NCBI GenBank assembly: GCA_963924555.1
Contig: OZ004589.1
Coordinates: forward strand, 1,302,001-1,366,000
Length of the DNA stretch: 64,000 nt
Direction: 5' to 3'
From: Crambe crambe
Taxonomy: Eukaryota > Porifera > Demospongiae > Poecilosclerida > Crambeidae
The notes beneath the pieces are model-generated. The model saw only the letters and a program-made list of their open reading frames with translations, made no database searches and was not told the origin of the DNA. A program made the translations under genes and the position numbers. Of this stretch, positions 31,501 to 43,808 are shown one piece after another; positions within the stretch are counted from its first letter, which is position 1; each line of letters opens with the position of its first letter.

Positions 31501-34424
31501 ACCGCAGTTTTACTTACCACTTCAATCTCCTTCAACTTGTTGTCCTTCTTTTCAATCGTCTTCTGAGCTGAACTCCTCTTGCTCTCATACATCCTGGTTC
31601 CAGCTGCTTCCTCAATCATTGACAGAATCTGTGATAGTACCAAGCAGCAATCAAACATTAGATGCATTCACTTTTAGCCACTTTTTAAACTTTGGCTCTC
31701 CATAACTCATGGTCATGGTCTGGAAATTTGGTGAACCATTATAGAACACATGGTAGAACAAATTCATCAGAGAAATAGTAAGCCGTATGCTTTGTGAGTA
31801 TCAGAGGTACTACAATAACATGTCCCAACGGGCCATGTCTTGATTCTTTTCCTACTTCAAACACCAGTAGAAAGCATCTGATGTTTGAAAGTCAAGTAAA
31901 ATTTTTAGCAAGCTCTCGGGTTAAAAGTGTGAGTGAGTGCAGATTGGACAAATGACCATACTTGTGGTTTTACTCTCCAACCATCAGGGAGAACCTTCCC
32001 ACCACCAACAGCTAACAGCTTCTTCTTGGAAACTATGCTCAGGATTTTTTTACCAGCTAGCCCAGGATTCTCTTGGAAACTAGTGCAACTATGCTCAGGA
32101 TTCTTCTTTGTAACTCTTACCAGCTAGCCCAGGACTCTTGTTGGAAACTAGTGCAATTATGCTCAGGATTCTTCTTGCAGCTAGCCCAGGACTCTTGTTG
32201 GAAACTAGTGTAACTCTTACTAGCTTCTAATTAGTATGCAACATTGGTGAGAAGTCCTATGAGGTGGTATCTTCCACTACGAAAGCATCACGAAAGACAA
32301 CAGAACATCACATGCCATGTCTCCCCTGTGCAGAGAAACTACTTAGGCACAAAGAACTGGTGATGAAATCAGAAAACTACTTGAAGGAATGGAGAAGGAC
32401 AGGATGTCAAGGACAAGCGAACTTGTTGGACATTAGAGAAAATGGAGAGAAAGGAAAAAATTGATGGCAAAGGATGATTGCAGACTATCATACTGCATAT
32501 GCAGACATACAGGAGTGCTGTAGCCTAATTCCATTCAAAATTCAAATACTGCATATTCACAAAGCCAGTGGTGAGAGATTGAGGGGTTACTAGAGGTTAT
32601 TAAAGGGCTACTTGAGGAGATTAAGGGATGATAATGGGGTTACTTGAGAAAATTAAGGGTTACTTGAGGGTTTATTTGAGATGATTTAGGGGTTAATTAC
32701 TATGCTATACCTCAGGAGGTTTCATGTTGAGTACTTTAGTGATCCTTCCCTGCATGATGAGGAAGTGGGGGTTGTTCACATTCAACTGCACCGATCGGAA
32801 CAAGTCCTGCACTCGAGAGGGTGTGGCATTGCTACCATTGATCAGGTACCTGTTGCGACCACCAATGACAATCTACAAAGCCATTGAACAGATGACAGTG
32901 TAATTATGACGATAATTAAGCAGTGAAGAGTTTAGCATCTTGTTTTACTGAAGCATAGGCAGAAAAGTAGCCTTGTCCCCAGACCCTCCTTTTAATTATG
33001 ATTGTGGGGATAGAACTAGGGTAGAACCAACTTAATTGGGCGTGGGTAGTGCACGAGAGGATTATGACCCTGCCCACACATTTGAGCTACTTGGACTGGA
33101 TCGACTCAAGGCACCAGATATTCAGAAGAACTTCTGTTGTTTTCGCTACAACCATACAACCAAGGACTTACTAACACTCATGAAGACTACTTGATAGCTT
33201 AGCTAATGACAAGCAGCTCCAATACTAGCAACACTCAAATTCACTGGCAGCTCAATGCCCCTTCTTTTTTCTCAGGCCCGGTCATGTGCTCATGCGTGGT
33301 CGTAGCACCGATTCGTCATGGTGACATATGCGATAGGAATGCATTTCCTTGGACACACCCACATTAATTATGGGTTTCTATGAAATTTTCGTGTACCAGG
33401 CCTTCCACAATCATAATTAAAAGGAGGATCTGGGGATCCCAATAGGGGTGGGAGAGGGGAGTCGATGAGGAAGAACATAGGGGAGGGAGGGGGTGAGGAG
33501 AACATAGGGGAGGGAGGAAGAAGGGGGTGAGGTGAGGAGAGCAGAGGGGAGGAAAAGGTGTGGTGAGGAGAGCAGAGGAGAGGAAGGGGAGGGGAGGAAG
33601 GAGTGGGGTGAGGAGAGCAAAGGGGAGGGAGGGGTGTGGAGGGACGGGAGGAAGGGGGTGGGGTGAGGAGAGCAGAAGGGAGGAAGGGGGTGGGGTGAGG
33701 AGAGCAGAAGGGAGGAAGGGGGTGGGATGAGGAGAGCAAAGGGGAGGGAGGGGTGTGGTGAGGAGACCAGAGGGACAGGAGGAAGGGGGTGGGGTGAGGG
33801 GAGGAAGGGGGTGAGATGAAGAGCTGGGAGGGAAGGGAAGGTATATTCTTCTCCTCTGAGACCATTACTGACTCACTTGTCTTGAGACTGTAAATTCATC
33901 ATAAGACTCGTACCCAACTGGACTCTGTTTCTTGTCATGATTATCAAAAGTGATGGTGACAGTGGCCTTGGTCACTCCAGCCTGACCTCCTTTGTATACC
34001 AACTCCTGCAGACTGCCAGCTCTTACCTACATGATGACATTTCATGCATTAATCATAATGAAGTGTCAAACTGTGACAACTCAGAAATGCATAATACTGT
34101 ATAGTGGGAGGGTAAATTTTTTTAGCTTTAAAATGTAATCCATACACTTCACACCCAGATCTGTCTACTTGGTAAAGGGTTTACCACACGAGAAAGCTCA
34201 ATAATACAGTATGAATTTTGAACTCTCTAGTTGTTGAGTGCTTAGCTAGTTATCACCTGAGATAGATTTGATATACCCAGAACGAAGCATATGGCGTCCA
34301 AGATGTTGGATTTACCACTGCCATTCAAACCAGTAATGGCGTTGAAAAGTGGGTCAAACCCGCTAATTTCGGTTCTTTGAGCGTATGACTTGAACCCATC
34401 GAGTACTATTTTCTTGATATACAT
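23669..34424 (-). CDS. SMC2: Condensin subunit SMC2, N-terminal ~500 residues (rest not found)
   Basis: Eleven phase-consistent exons: 34424-34257, 34026-33877, 32872-32711, 31628-31518, 31213-31076, 30561-30421, 30297-30244, 29740-29455, 29001-28826, 23843-23785 and 23728-23669. The protein starts [20 protein letters not shown]. It has the Walker A motif GLNGSGKS (~32-39), the SMC2-type [20 protein letters not shown], the [21 protein letters not shown] block and [11 protein letters not shown], and then the first coiled-coil arm ([35 protein letters not shown]). SMC2 pairs with SMC4 in condensin to compact mitotic chromosomes. Intact SMC2 is ~1,190 residues; the hinge and the C-terminal ATPase half (signature motif, Walker B) were not located to the left, where LRAT genes begin. 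The intron 28825-23844 contains a kinase/Kelch gene on the opposite strand. Confidence 0.85.
24161..24185. repeat. Short perfect palindrome
   Basis: AGAGAGCGGTACCGCTCTCT is a perfect 20-bp palindrome within an SMC2 intron. No known function. Confidence 0.5.
24627..24995. repeat. Two diverged direct copies in SMC2 intron
   Basis: A ~95-bp stretch with ACATTTCTGTGAAATGAA, then TGTAGGGATGAC and AAAAAGTAAGGAAA, occurs at about 24627-24720 and again at about 24900-24995. Confidence 0.65.
24718..24816. mobile_element. Foldback element with 39-bp arms
   Basis: Arms 24718-24756 and 24778-24816 are inverted copies with about one mismatch (core TATATCCAGCCAACAATCCC). The loop is ~21 bp. It has typical MITE geometry and no clear target duplication. 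It sits inside the SMC2 intron that also hosts the kinase/Kelch gene. Confidence 0.65.
25522..28280 (+). CDS. Kinase / coiled-coil / Kelch fusion protein, probable pseudokinase
   Basis: Exons 25522-26688 and 27018-28280 join in phase 0 (AAAGTACAG|GTAGAA to CTCTGCAG|CAG), giving ~809 residues. The kinase domain has [17 protein letters not shown] (Lys), [17 protein letters not shown] and MPPEVL. The catalytic loop is [11 protein letters not shown], so the HRD Asp is Asn, and DFG is DYG; it is probably catalytically weak or dead. A coiled coil (~310-389) ends the first exon. The second exon encodes a Kelch-type beta-propeller ([51 protein letters not shown]) with a ~100-residue Pro/Lys-rich insert ([19 protein letters not shown]). 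Without splicing the first frame stops at 26706. The gene lies within an SMC2 intron, opposite strand. Its paralogue is at 58053-60840. Confidence 0.8.
28281..28825. other. SMC2 intron segment with T-rich low-complexity tracts
   Basis: 3' flank of the kinase/Kelch gene. It contains T and GTTTT runs (about 28352-28372 and 28468-28538) and an A/T run at 28576-28600. No gene is present. Confidence 0.5.
29085..29262. repeat. 33-bp tandem repeat in SMC2 intron
   Basis: About five imperfect copies of a unit like CTTTGATGTGTAGCCCCACC followed by CTAATTAATAxTC. Non-coding minisatellite. Confidence 0.7.
29871..29990. mobile_element. 102-bp foldback transposon with 9-bp target-site duplication
   Basis: Arms 29880-29908 and 29953-29981 are inverted copies with a single mismatch, starting CAGAGGAGGTCCGACA and ending TGTCGGACCTCCTCTG. 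The 9-mer GGTACGGGT lies immediately on both sides (29871-29879 and 29982-29990), a clean target-site duplication. Nine bases suggest a Mutator-like transposase acting in trans. The element lies in an SMC2 intron and has no coding capacity. Confidence 0.8.
30744..30829. repeat. Homopolymer G and C runs
   Basis: A run of about 12 G at 30751-30762 and a C run of about 30 at 30800-30828 lie within an SMC2 intron. Such runs are prone to length error in assembly. Confidence 0.7.
31270..31475. repeat. Purine-rich tract and 18-bp tandem repeat
   Basis: A GGGA-rich run at 31280-31378 is followed by four or five copies of ATAAAGGTGTCCAGATC at 31392-31472. It is intronic in SMC2. Confidence 0.6.
32030..32222. 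repeat. ~60-bp tandem repeat in SMC2 intron
   Basis: Three to four imperfect copies contain CTCAGGATTCTTCTT, TACCAGCTAGCCCAGGA and TTGGAAACTAGTGCAA. Non-coding. Confidence 0.6.
33425..33845. repeat. Purine-rich minisatellite in SMC2 intron
   Basis: About 420 bp of GGGGTGAGGAGAGCAGAAGG-type units with few pyrimidines. Long frames on the minus strand encode only Ser/Pro repeats and are artefacts of composition. Strand-asymmetric purine tracts can form triplex DNA. Confidence 0.7.
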
Positions 34425-36667
34425 CTTTGTAGTTCCTAAAGTCCACTTAAATCTTCGAAGTGAGCCAAGATACACAGTCCAATTTCATGGGTACACTGAC
34501 CTTTGGTTTTCGCGGGCTTTTTGTATCTGAGCATGCGCAATACCGTTACCAAGGGGTGGGTTTCGGGCGTTAGTCAACGGAAAAATTACCAAGTTATCCG
34601 TTTTACACCTCCATTTTTTGTTCACCAAGGAGACAGGCACCAAGGAAACTAACTCACCAAGACGACAGTAGTCAGGACAACACGACAAAGTCAACCTAGA
34701 GGTAACAAAAAAGATGGCTACCTACTTTTAAAGAAGTTAAACAGCAGGTTTTCATAAAGCCAGTATACAAACTGGCTACACATGGGCGCCCCTTTTACTT
34801 GTCGTGGGTGTCGTGGGTGAATGCCTTTTTATTTGGCCTGATACTGGGTTAGCTGGCTTACAATAGGCTGGCTAGCTAGCTAGCTGGCTAACCTTAGGGT
34901 ATAGTAGATAGATATACTTCTGTGTGGCTGTAGTTTGCTTCAATATGCTGCTACGAATATGATATCTCGGCTATTTGCATTTTATATTAATTTGCGCATA
35001 AGAATCCCCTGGCTTTTATCTTGGTATCTACATTTAATTAACACATGAGACTTTTTAATATCTCGGCTATATAACATGCATAAAAAAAATTTAAATGATA
35101 TGCTTTCTACGCTTATCAAGAAAACTATTGTAATCCACCTTAGTTACAGTTATACATGAAATGGAAGCTGATTTTCATTCGTCACAAGCTGCCATTAATA
35201 CACACAGAGGCCACAGCAAAATACTGACTGACGAAATTGCACACATTCCATGGCAAAACGTGGAAAAGAACTTGCTTGGAATGTATTATGCATAATTATT
35301 ATGACCACTGAATAAAAAGTTTTAGTGTGTCACCATGGTAGTAAAGAAATGCATTTCTTGCAACAAGTATTCTTAATGGCGTAAATTCTGATTGACAGAT
35401 TGGGACACCTTTTATCATTTACTAGTGATAATATTTTCTCTATAGAGCAGCTTCAAGTACAAGAACCTTCCAAACCCACATACGTTTACATCAGTTAATC
35501 AACAAGGTAAGAATATATATCCTTGTATACTGTTGTCTACATCATGCATGAGGCGCAATGATTTTATACCACATGAACCGAATAGTAAAGATTTCTGTTA
35601 GTGGGACTCTCCCTACTCTATTACTGTGCAATCATAAATGCATGTTCTGTATTAGTAGTGATAATCATGGGGAAACAAAGTAGAAGATGTAACCATGGTA
35701 TGGTGAAAATCTTGTTTATTTTGTGTTTTGATAAGCACCGCTTTCTTCATTTGACACTAAATAGCTAGGTAGCTAATAGGGCAAGGATTGTTTGAACAGA
35801 TGCTTGTCATGTATATTGTATGGTAACGCTATCCATTTCTCTCCACGTAGCCATGGTAAGTCAGGGATCTTCCAAGAAAAAATTACGTTAGCTTTTGTCC
35901 TTAGTGAATGCTTTGCTTCAAGTATTACTTGGCAGTAATGAAACGACTGCTATGCAAGAAACCTTTTCATTTTACTGCATTCAAGTCGAGACTTCAAACT
36001 GTATATTAGCTTAAATGTTACTGATCGTATTCGAAATTATGAAGCTGCATTATCACATTAGCCAAAGAGAGCTTGGATACTCTGTAAGCTATTGAGTAGC
36101 ATTCATGGATTGCTATGGGGGTGCATTAGCATTCTCTGTGGGCTTAAAGTATTGTGAGGATTGGCTACAGTAAAGTCATCAAGGAATCCTTTTTTTTTTA
36201 AATTGATGGTTCGTTCTTAAAAATTTTCATTACAACAGGGTTTCACGATTGCACTATTTTAAACTTTGAACTTTCATTAGTACACAATTGGCTACTATAG
36301 CCATTATTAACAGTGCACCATGGCATCAGAATTACAATGGTGTGCATAAGCAACAAATTCAGGGAAGAAGGGATTACAACAGAGGAGTGTGTTATTTAAT
36401 TAATAAACCATGACTTCAATGTTCCCTGAAACCTTTGACCACATCAAGAAGTATGGTGGACCAGCCTACATATTTTAAGGGAAAACTGTATGGAATGCTG
36501 TATCATTAGTGACTCTTCAAGCATTAAATAACTTTTTTGTCTACGTATCTAATTGTGCGCACACTTCTTGTCATCCATCCATCAAAAGAATTACTAATTA
36601 CCTATCCCATTATCATTCCATCATAACTTCAATTTATATAGTAAAATTCTTGATTAGTTCCACACAG
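34425..36667. promoter_or_regulatory. Divergent region between SMC2 and RFX, with a likely RFX 5'-UTR exon
   Basis: SMC2 starts leftward at 34424 and the RFX coding sequence starts rightward at 36676, so this 2.2-kb stretch holds both promoters. A probable untranslated exon is 35447-35507: it is bounded by TCTCTATAG and a GTAAGAAT donor, and the coding exon later begins after a CACACAG acceptor. Short GCTAGCTAGC and TGGCTGGCTA-type repeats occur at 34850-34895. No other gene is seen. Confidence 0.5.
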
Positions 36668-36675
36668 GGGTGACC

Positions 36676-39600
36676 ATGACCAGTATTCCAACTAACAACA
36701 CCGGCACTGCCAACGAAATCTCAACTGTGGCCAATTCCCATTCTGGTACTGTTCAAGTCCAAGTCATCCCGACTCAGATTGGAATTAACACCACCAATGG
36801 CAGCTCAACTAACGTGCTCAGTAATCCAGGATCTCTTTTGACAGCCTCGGGCTCATCTCAAGATCTCTCCTCTGCTCAACAACTCCAGCTTGGCCTGCGA
36901 CAACTACCTGTGGAGCAGCAGCAGAAGCTGCTATTGGCCGCCCAACTTCAGCAGCTGAGCAAAAGTAACTCCAGTGGAAATTTTGTGATCCAGCCCACTT
37001 TCCAAGTTGTGACGTCAGCTCCCAGTACAACTGCCAGCAGTAACCAAGGCAAAGGGTAAGATTCTATCGTCCATTTACCACCATGGCAATATAATATTAT
37101 TTGTTGTGAAAAAAATGGAAGTTTTCATTTAGCTAATGTAATGGTGATTGCATTTCTTAGAAACTTGTCTCGGGGAGATAAGATCCATCTTTGCACTAAT
37201 GTATCACTTGTACGGTAACTAGCACTTCAGATTTTTATGCTACAGGATCTAAGAATCAAGTGGAGATCATGATTTGTTTGTTTTGGTTTCATGTTATGAT
37301 CGATTTGTTCATTGCGATAATGCATGTAAACAACCAAGGAGTATTATGCAAATGTCTATTTTTCACATTTTCTGCAGGACAATTTTTATCGGGCAAGACT
37401 ACTTTTTTTCCTCTATCCCATGGTCCATAATTAGCCAAAAATATTGATCTGGCGCCTCAAATCTCTGAATAAAAGATCAAAATGATTCCAGCGGTTCTTG
37501 AAAGCAATCTTTTGACCGCATTACTTAAAAGGGTCCAGAATTGGGTGGAGGTGCCTGCTTGAGGATAACCCTGCAATTATAGCTTGTTTAGTGGTAAGAA
37601 CAGTTTGGGCTTTTCCTAGAAAATCTCATTGTAGTGGGTATATGCTGTGGACTGCTAGTCCTTGGATATCAAGGTAATCATGGAGACGGTGGATTTTCCT
37701 AGAAAATCTGTATATGGACTGATAAAAAAAGGCAGATATTTTCCTCATTCTTGATTGACCACATCATATAAAAAGGACCCGTGGGTGATGAAGGGAGTGG
37801 CACTACCCATGATGCAGCGGTTGGCATAAATGGTTGGTGGCTGATTCACCATCCTTTCCCTTGGGTTTCAAGGATCAGAGGACAGAGCTATATTCAAGAA
37901 TGGAAGTGCTCTTCTTTTTTTAAAAATGAAAACACACATTACTTCAGTTTTAGAGCCAAAAATAGTTTCCTCTCTAGTTGATAGTTTACGCGCATTAATT
38001 TTTGTCACGGGTCGTTTTTAAATTTTATGCGCGTGGCACCAATTAACATTTTTAAATGCAGCACAGACATCACCTAGGAAACCATGATAATCAAGGAGAG
38101 AGCTTATATAAACCAGGTTTGTGGTCAACTTCAACTCACCAACTAATTCTAGTTCCAGCAATTGCAGTGCCAAGCTGTGAATTAATGACTACCTGCTCGA
38201 GTATTTTGCATAGCTAGAGCCTATAGCTAGAATATTGAACTATTGAACTATTGACTAGTGATAGTTGTAGCTATAGCTACTGATGCTTAGCGTAATGCAG
38301 TCTCCTCACGGGCCAGGCATGCCATATCCGTCTCCCAGAGCAGCATGCATCTATAGTAGCCCGAGCCCATACCAGCAATACCCACCTCACTGTGCTGGCA
38401 CGCCACCACCACCGCCACCACCCATGCCAGTAATGAGAATCAAGGAAGAACTTCCAGAATACTCTTGCGTTGGGTAAGCCAGCTAGCTACCGATCTCTCT
38501 CGATCTCGAAAGAAGCTCTCTAGAAAGGGGGCGGTAGCTAAAATTAGCGCTGGAGGGGGGAGCTTATTGCGAAGTGGTCTGTCAGTTAAGTTGTTTCCAT
38601 GGAGTTTCAGGAAGTGTTGCCATAGCAGTGCCCATCCAGCTGCAGGTTATGGCTTATCCTGCTTTATTGTTCAGCCAGGAACTGAGGCATTATTTTTGTT
38701 TTTGAATTACAGTGAGCTAATTGGTGATATCACTTAATATAGTGCCTGAGGTTATCCAAGCAGGAACTATTGGTATACAGCTGTTCAGTGAATATCATCA
38801 TGGGTAAATGAAATGAAATAATGCACCAGTTCCTTTTGAGATGCTCTTCTTTGCATGCCACACCTTTTTCCAGTAGCTACAAAGCTAAAGGTTCTCTTCA
38901 AGTAGTTATATTCGCTTTAATATGCACGTGATTAGTGATGTAATTTCTGTGGCTTCACTACAATTTTGGCCGCTAATGGGTGCATAAAAAAAAAATTTTT
39001 TTTTTAAATCATGCCAGCATGAAATCAGCTTAAGTAGCTATTACATTCACATGGACCAAAGAATAGAGTGATCATCAGTATCATATATGTATCCCAATAT
39101 TACACTGCCCTCAATTTCATCAATCTTAGGACCATGGCAGACAATCCTTAACATTATGCTTATCTAAGTGCCAAAAATTAATTATTGCTTCAGTCAATCC
39201 CTTGATGCAGATATCTTGAAGATAATTTATTTGTCTTGAAGCATTAATAAATAATATAGCTAACTGAGCAATCTTATTGGGTTAAGTTTCTCCAGGGTAT
39301 GGGAGTGATTAGGCTAAACAACAGATTAGGCTGATTTTGTTTTCATCTTTGCACTCTTTTTTGGCCTACTAATCCCTGAGCCCTTACAACTGTGCCTACT
39401 CCAGTCATACTATAGTTCATGCCGCAGACTTCAAACCATAGATTTTGATCTCAATATGTATGTGGGTTGACTTATTATATCATCTTTTAATTCCTGTCAA
39501 GCTCCAATTCCTACTTCCTTCTCTCAAAGTTAAAGATTTGATAACGTGGAGGATGTTGCATGCAGGGGAAAAATATTTACTGTACCAGACCATGACCATG

Positions 39601-42600
39601 CAGTGGTTGATTCCAAAAGCAAGTGATTTTTCTACACCTCAGGTGCTTTTTTCTCTTTAATTGTATGGCATGCTGAATGCGTTCTTTGTAGTTGAGTTGG
39701 CATTCACTGTGGTCAGAATTCGGTTTGTTCTCTTTTAATGTACTTTTTCTCTATAATTAACCGCAGTATTTGTTGAAATTGGAGCAGTGATAGCTTTGTT
39801 CCTAACCATACACCCTATATCCTATAGTGCCTTCATGCTGCGGTGTACCTCTTTCCCATATCTTGGATAATTAGCGTTCTCATGTGAGCCCTAGTGCATC
39901 CCTTCTATAGTGGTTAGAGGATGAGGTACTCTGTGTGGAATTTTACACGATAAATTTGATAATAGTAATAGTGGGAAGACAGTTTTTATTTACCAATGGT
40001 TTATTTTTCTTGCAAATGGACTTCAAACCATAGATTTTGATTTCAATGTCTATGTGGGTTGACTTATTATGTCAGCTTCCTATTTCTCAAGCTCCAATTC
40101 CCATTTGTATTCTGCCCCTTTCAGTTAAAGATTTGATAAAGTGGAGGATGTTGCATGCAACCATGCAGTGGTTAATTCCAAAAGCAAATGATCTTTCTAC
40201 ACTTCAGGTGTTCAATTGTATGGCATGCTGAATCAGTCTTTGTAGTTGAGTTGGCATTCACTGTGGTCAGAACTCGGTTTTAATGTACTTTTTCTCTATA
40301 GTGTTGCAAATCAACCGCAGTATTTGGAGCAGTGATATATAGCTTTGTTCCTAACCAATCCTATAGTACCTTCATCTTTATCTACCTATGCTGCAGTGTA
40401 CCTCTTTCCCTAATTAGCGTTCTTATGTGAGCCCTAGTGCATCAGAAGATGAGCTACTCTGTGTGGATAAATTTGATAATAGCAATAGTGGGAAGACAGT
40501 TTTTATTTACCAATGGTTTACTTTTCTTGGAAATCACTAGGTATTCCTTGTCATATTTATCTGTGGCCATAACCCTTGTATTATAACTTTTCACTGCCTG
40601 CCAGTTTCTTAACTAGAAAGCCGTTTCCTTTGTAGTTGACCTCAAGATAATTCGGCTTCTTGTTTAGTGGTTCTTTTGTGTGGTAGGATACCATACCTCT
40701 CATGGCAAAGTTTGGAACTCAATTTGCTTGCTATAATTAGTGTGGGAGTACTTAAGGACACCTCTTAAACCCAGTTTTGTTGTTCAATGGACCAGATATC
40801 TCTCCAGCTGAACCTCATTCTTGGAATCGAGTTTGTGGCTTATATTTTCTTGGAACTGTCCTTTAAACTTTGGGTCTGTATATGATCTAAAGCATTGGTT
40901 GGGGCTACAAAGAGCTCTACCTCAACTTGTTTCTTGGAAATGGTTGAAAATGCCTGTGGTTGTCTAAAGTGAGAAAGTCAGAGATGGTTGGTGCTGACAT
41001 ATTATGTAAGTCATATAATTAATCAAAATGTAGCTAATTTATATATATATATATATATATAATTTTGTGTACCTAAATCAGCATCTATTCCTTGATTTTA
41101 TTTATTATTTATTTATTTTGTAGAGTAATTTATAGGTTAGTGGCATGACCTTCCTTCAATGTCCATAGTATCCTCATAACAATTTTTTTAAATTGAGATC
41201 ATTTCTCGATTTTATTTGGTGATAAAATTTGAGATCACCTTCCCTGTTATCCCAACGAAACACCTGCATGGCATCAGGCATCAGCCGGTGATTTTAGCTG
41301 ATAAAATACTCACTTGGGTATGTAATGATTTGGAGTATAATGACATCCCATGATTCCCAGAGGGAAAGAAAATTGATGAAATATTAAGCGTATTTGCGGT
41401 GAGGTACATCAACAAGTCATGTCTGGTCACTCAATGCATTGAGGAAGAGTGTAGCTATGTCTTGTCTAAACCACCCGAGTTAGTTAGCAGGGAAATTCAT
41501 GGAATAATGTGAGCAGGGAAGTTCAGGGAATAATATGATTTCATGGAATAATATGATTTCACTCGTTTGTGCCGTCCATTCTTCTATCATGATAGAATTT
41601 TATCTGTGCCTTTATTAAGTTAAACTTTCTACCTTTATCCATTCAGCTCTAGCTCTAGCTGCCGTTAAATTACATTTCATAAAGTACAGATCTGGTATTT
41701 TTTTCAGATGAAATCATTAATCCTGCAGGGTGGGTAAAGCTTCTGGGTCACTGCTGATAAAAGAGTTCATGCATGCACAAAGAGATTTTAGCTAGGATTC
41801 TGTTTATTCTGTGTGGTACATATCCATGGTAATTAATTCAGCTCATATTGGTATGAAGATTAGCCTATAGGAAGTGATCTCAGAGGTGTGGGAAAGTGGT
41901 TAAGTGGATTCTTTTTGGTATAAACCTTCTCTTACTAATTAGAGTGTAACTACCACTTATCCAATGCCTCCTTCCTGACATTCATGTATTCTTATGTTAT
42001 CCTATAAGTTATCCTTCTTTAGCTGATAATATCTATTTGTTCAAGAAACTTGTTCCATTCATGTGGTATATATTAAATATGGCTTCCTACAGTTGGTCAG
42101 CAAAGCAGTTTTTATAATCCCTCATTTCGTTTAGATTCATGTTCATGTTTTCGCTGATCTTTTTTTTTCTTAATTGAACATAAGGCTTTCCATGGCTACG
42201 AAAATAGACAGCAAATTTATTTTGCTGCTCTATTTGTTATTTCTACGAGTGGGCATGTTGCCATGTGTCCAGTAATCCAGAGTGTGGACCTTTGGATCGA
42301 AAAAAGCAAATAATTATAAAGATAACCACTGTAGGATATTTTGCTTTCAAGTGAATAGTAAGCATCATTTCACATTTGCTGGTTACTCTTAGTTATATAA
42401 TAGCTTTGAGTTATTACTTTGGTATATATTTGCAATGGTGGTATATTAATGTGTGAAAGGTGAACAAAGGATTTGGTTATGGAGTTATTAGCACATTGTA
42501 TCATTTCACCTCACTTCCTTGCATTCTAATGAGAGCGGGCGGATGGAGTCCCTAGTATTTAATAGTCGATGCCTGAATGTCTAGAAATTAAGTATCTGAT

Positions 42601-43773
42601 CATAAAAAGCTACTGCTACTGATTTTCAAGAGAGAAAGTGACAATATGATGATGGCAGGAATGTATTGTGACTGCATGTGCTCAATGTATAGGTCTGTGC
42701 AGTATGCCTCTCCCTATCAACCTGATGGATCTCTCCTATCTCAATCTGTGACTCAGTCAGCCATGATGGGCCTGCCAAATCAATACCCTGGTTATGATAC
42801 AACTTCACTTCAGCATATGGGGATACATGGAGATCACGGTATGCAGCATACCACTCGAGCTCATCCTCTAACTGTAAGTTTTATATCTGAAGTCAAGAGT
42901 TTTTCTTGGAATTTAGATGTTTTTCCTTGGAATTTAGATAACAGGTTGCTTTCTATATAGCTGGGTATAGGGTAGTGGTTAGTTTCCATGTGTGTATTTA
43001 TTAAGGTTACCAATGCAGGGTATTATATTCAGTGGAAGACAGATATGATGACATCATCAGTATACTTGTATGTACTAGCTTAGGCTTGCTATGGGATTTA
43101 TAATAGTTACTACCAACTGCTAAATATTATGTCACAAACTAGTACCTTATTAACACATAAATTTAGCACCAGACAGAAAAAAATTTAAAAGTATGGATCG
43201 GCAGAAGTGTTTGTTTTTTATGGTCTCCTGGCAACATCTGACGTCTTCATTACCATACTAAAATTAGCTGTGTATCTACTCCTTTGAATGATTACAAGTT
43301 ATGCTTCCTCCCAATTAAAATGAGTTACAGGAGCGCTACTTCACCCCCACCTTGGAAACTCATCACTATTTACCTAAAGTTTCTGTCCACACCACACACT
43401 CCTTGTTCTTCACAGCCACTGTCTTCCTGTGCGTTAACCATCAGTAAAGTTCTTGGAAAAACCTCAGCTCTCCCACATTGATATCTTTGTTCTCTCTCTT
43501 TGATCCTTTGACCCTTCCTTTGAAGTTTTCCGGTTATTCAAATGATCTCACAAAGAACCTCACAAAGACCGGTCTTATCATAACATCATTTGAGGTTTTT
43601 GTAGCAGTGGATAGCATGTGATAAAAACCTCATCCCATAACTTCTGGAATTTCTATGCCCTGCTCAAAAAAAAACAAAAAAAAAACTAATGCCATTTCCT
43701 TTGCGCATTGCACTACCAAGCGGTTCAAGTATAGTGATGTCTGTACATCCTGATTTTATAAACATCAGCCTAG

Positions 43774-43808
<35 letters not shown>

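Noticed and set aside
32264..32464. Plus-strand frame in an SMC2 intron
   Set aside because: No family resemblance, overlaps intronic repeats and lacks exon signals.
33368..33865. Minus-strand Ser/Pro/His-repeat frame
   Set aside because: Created by the purine-rich minisatellite; no start or splice context, and it lies in an SMC2 intron.
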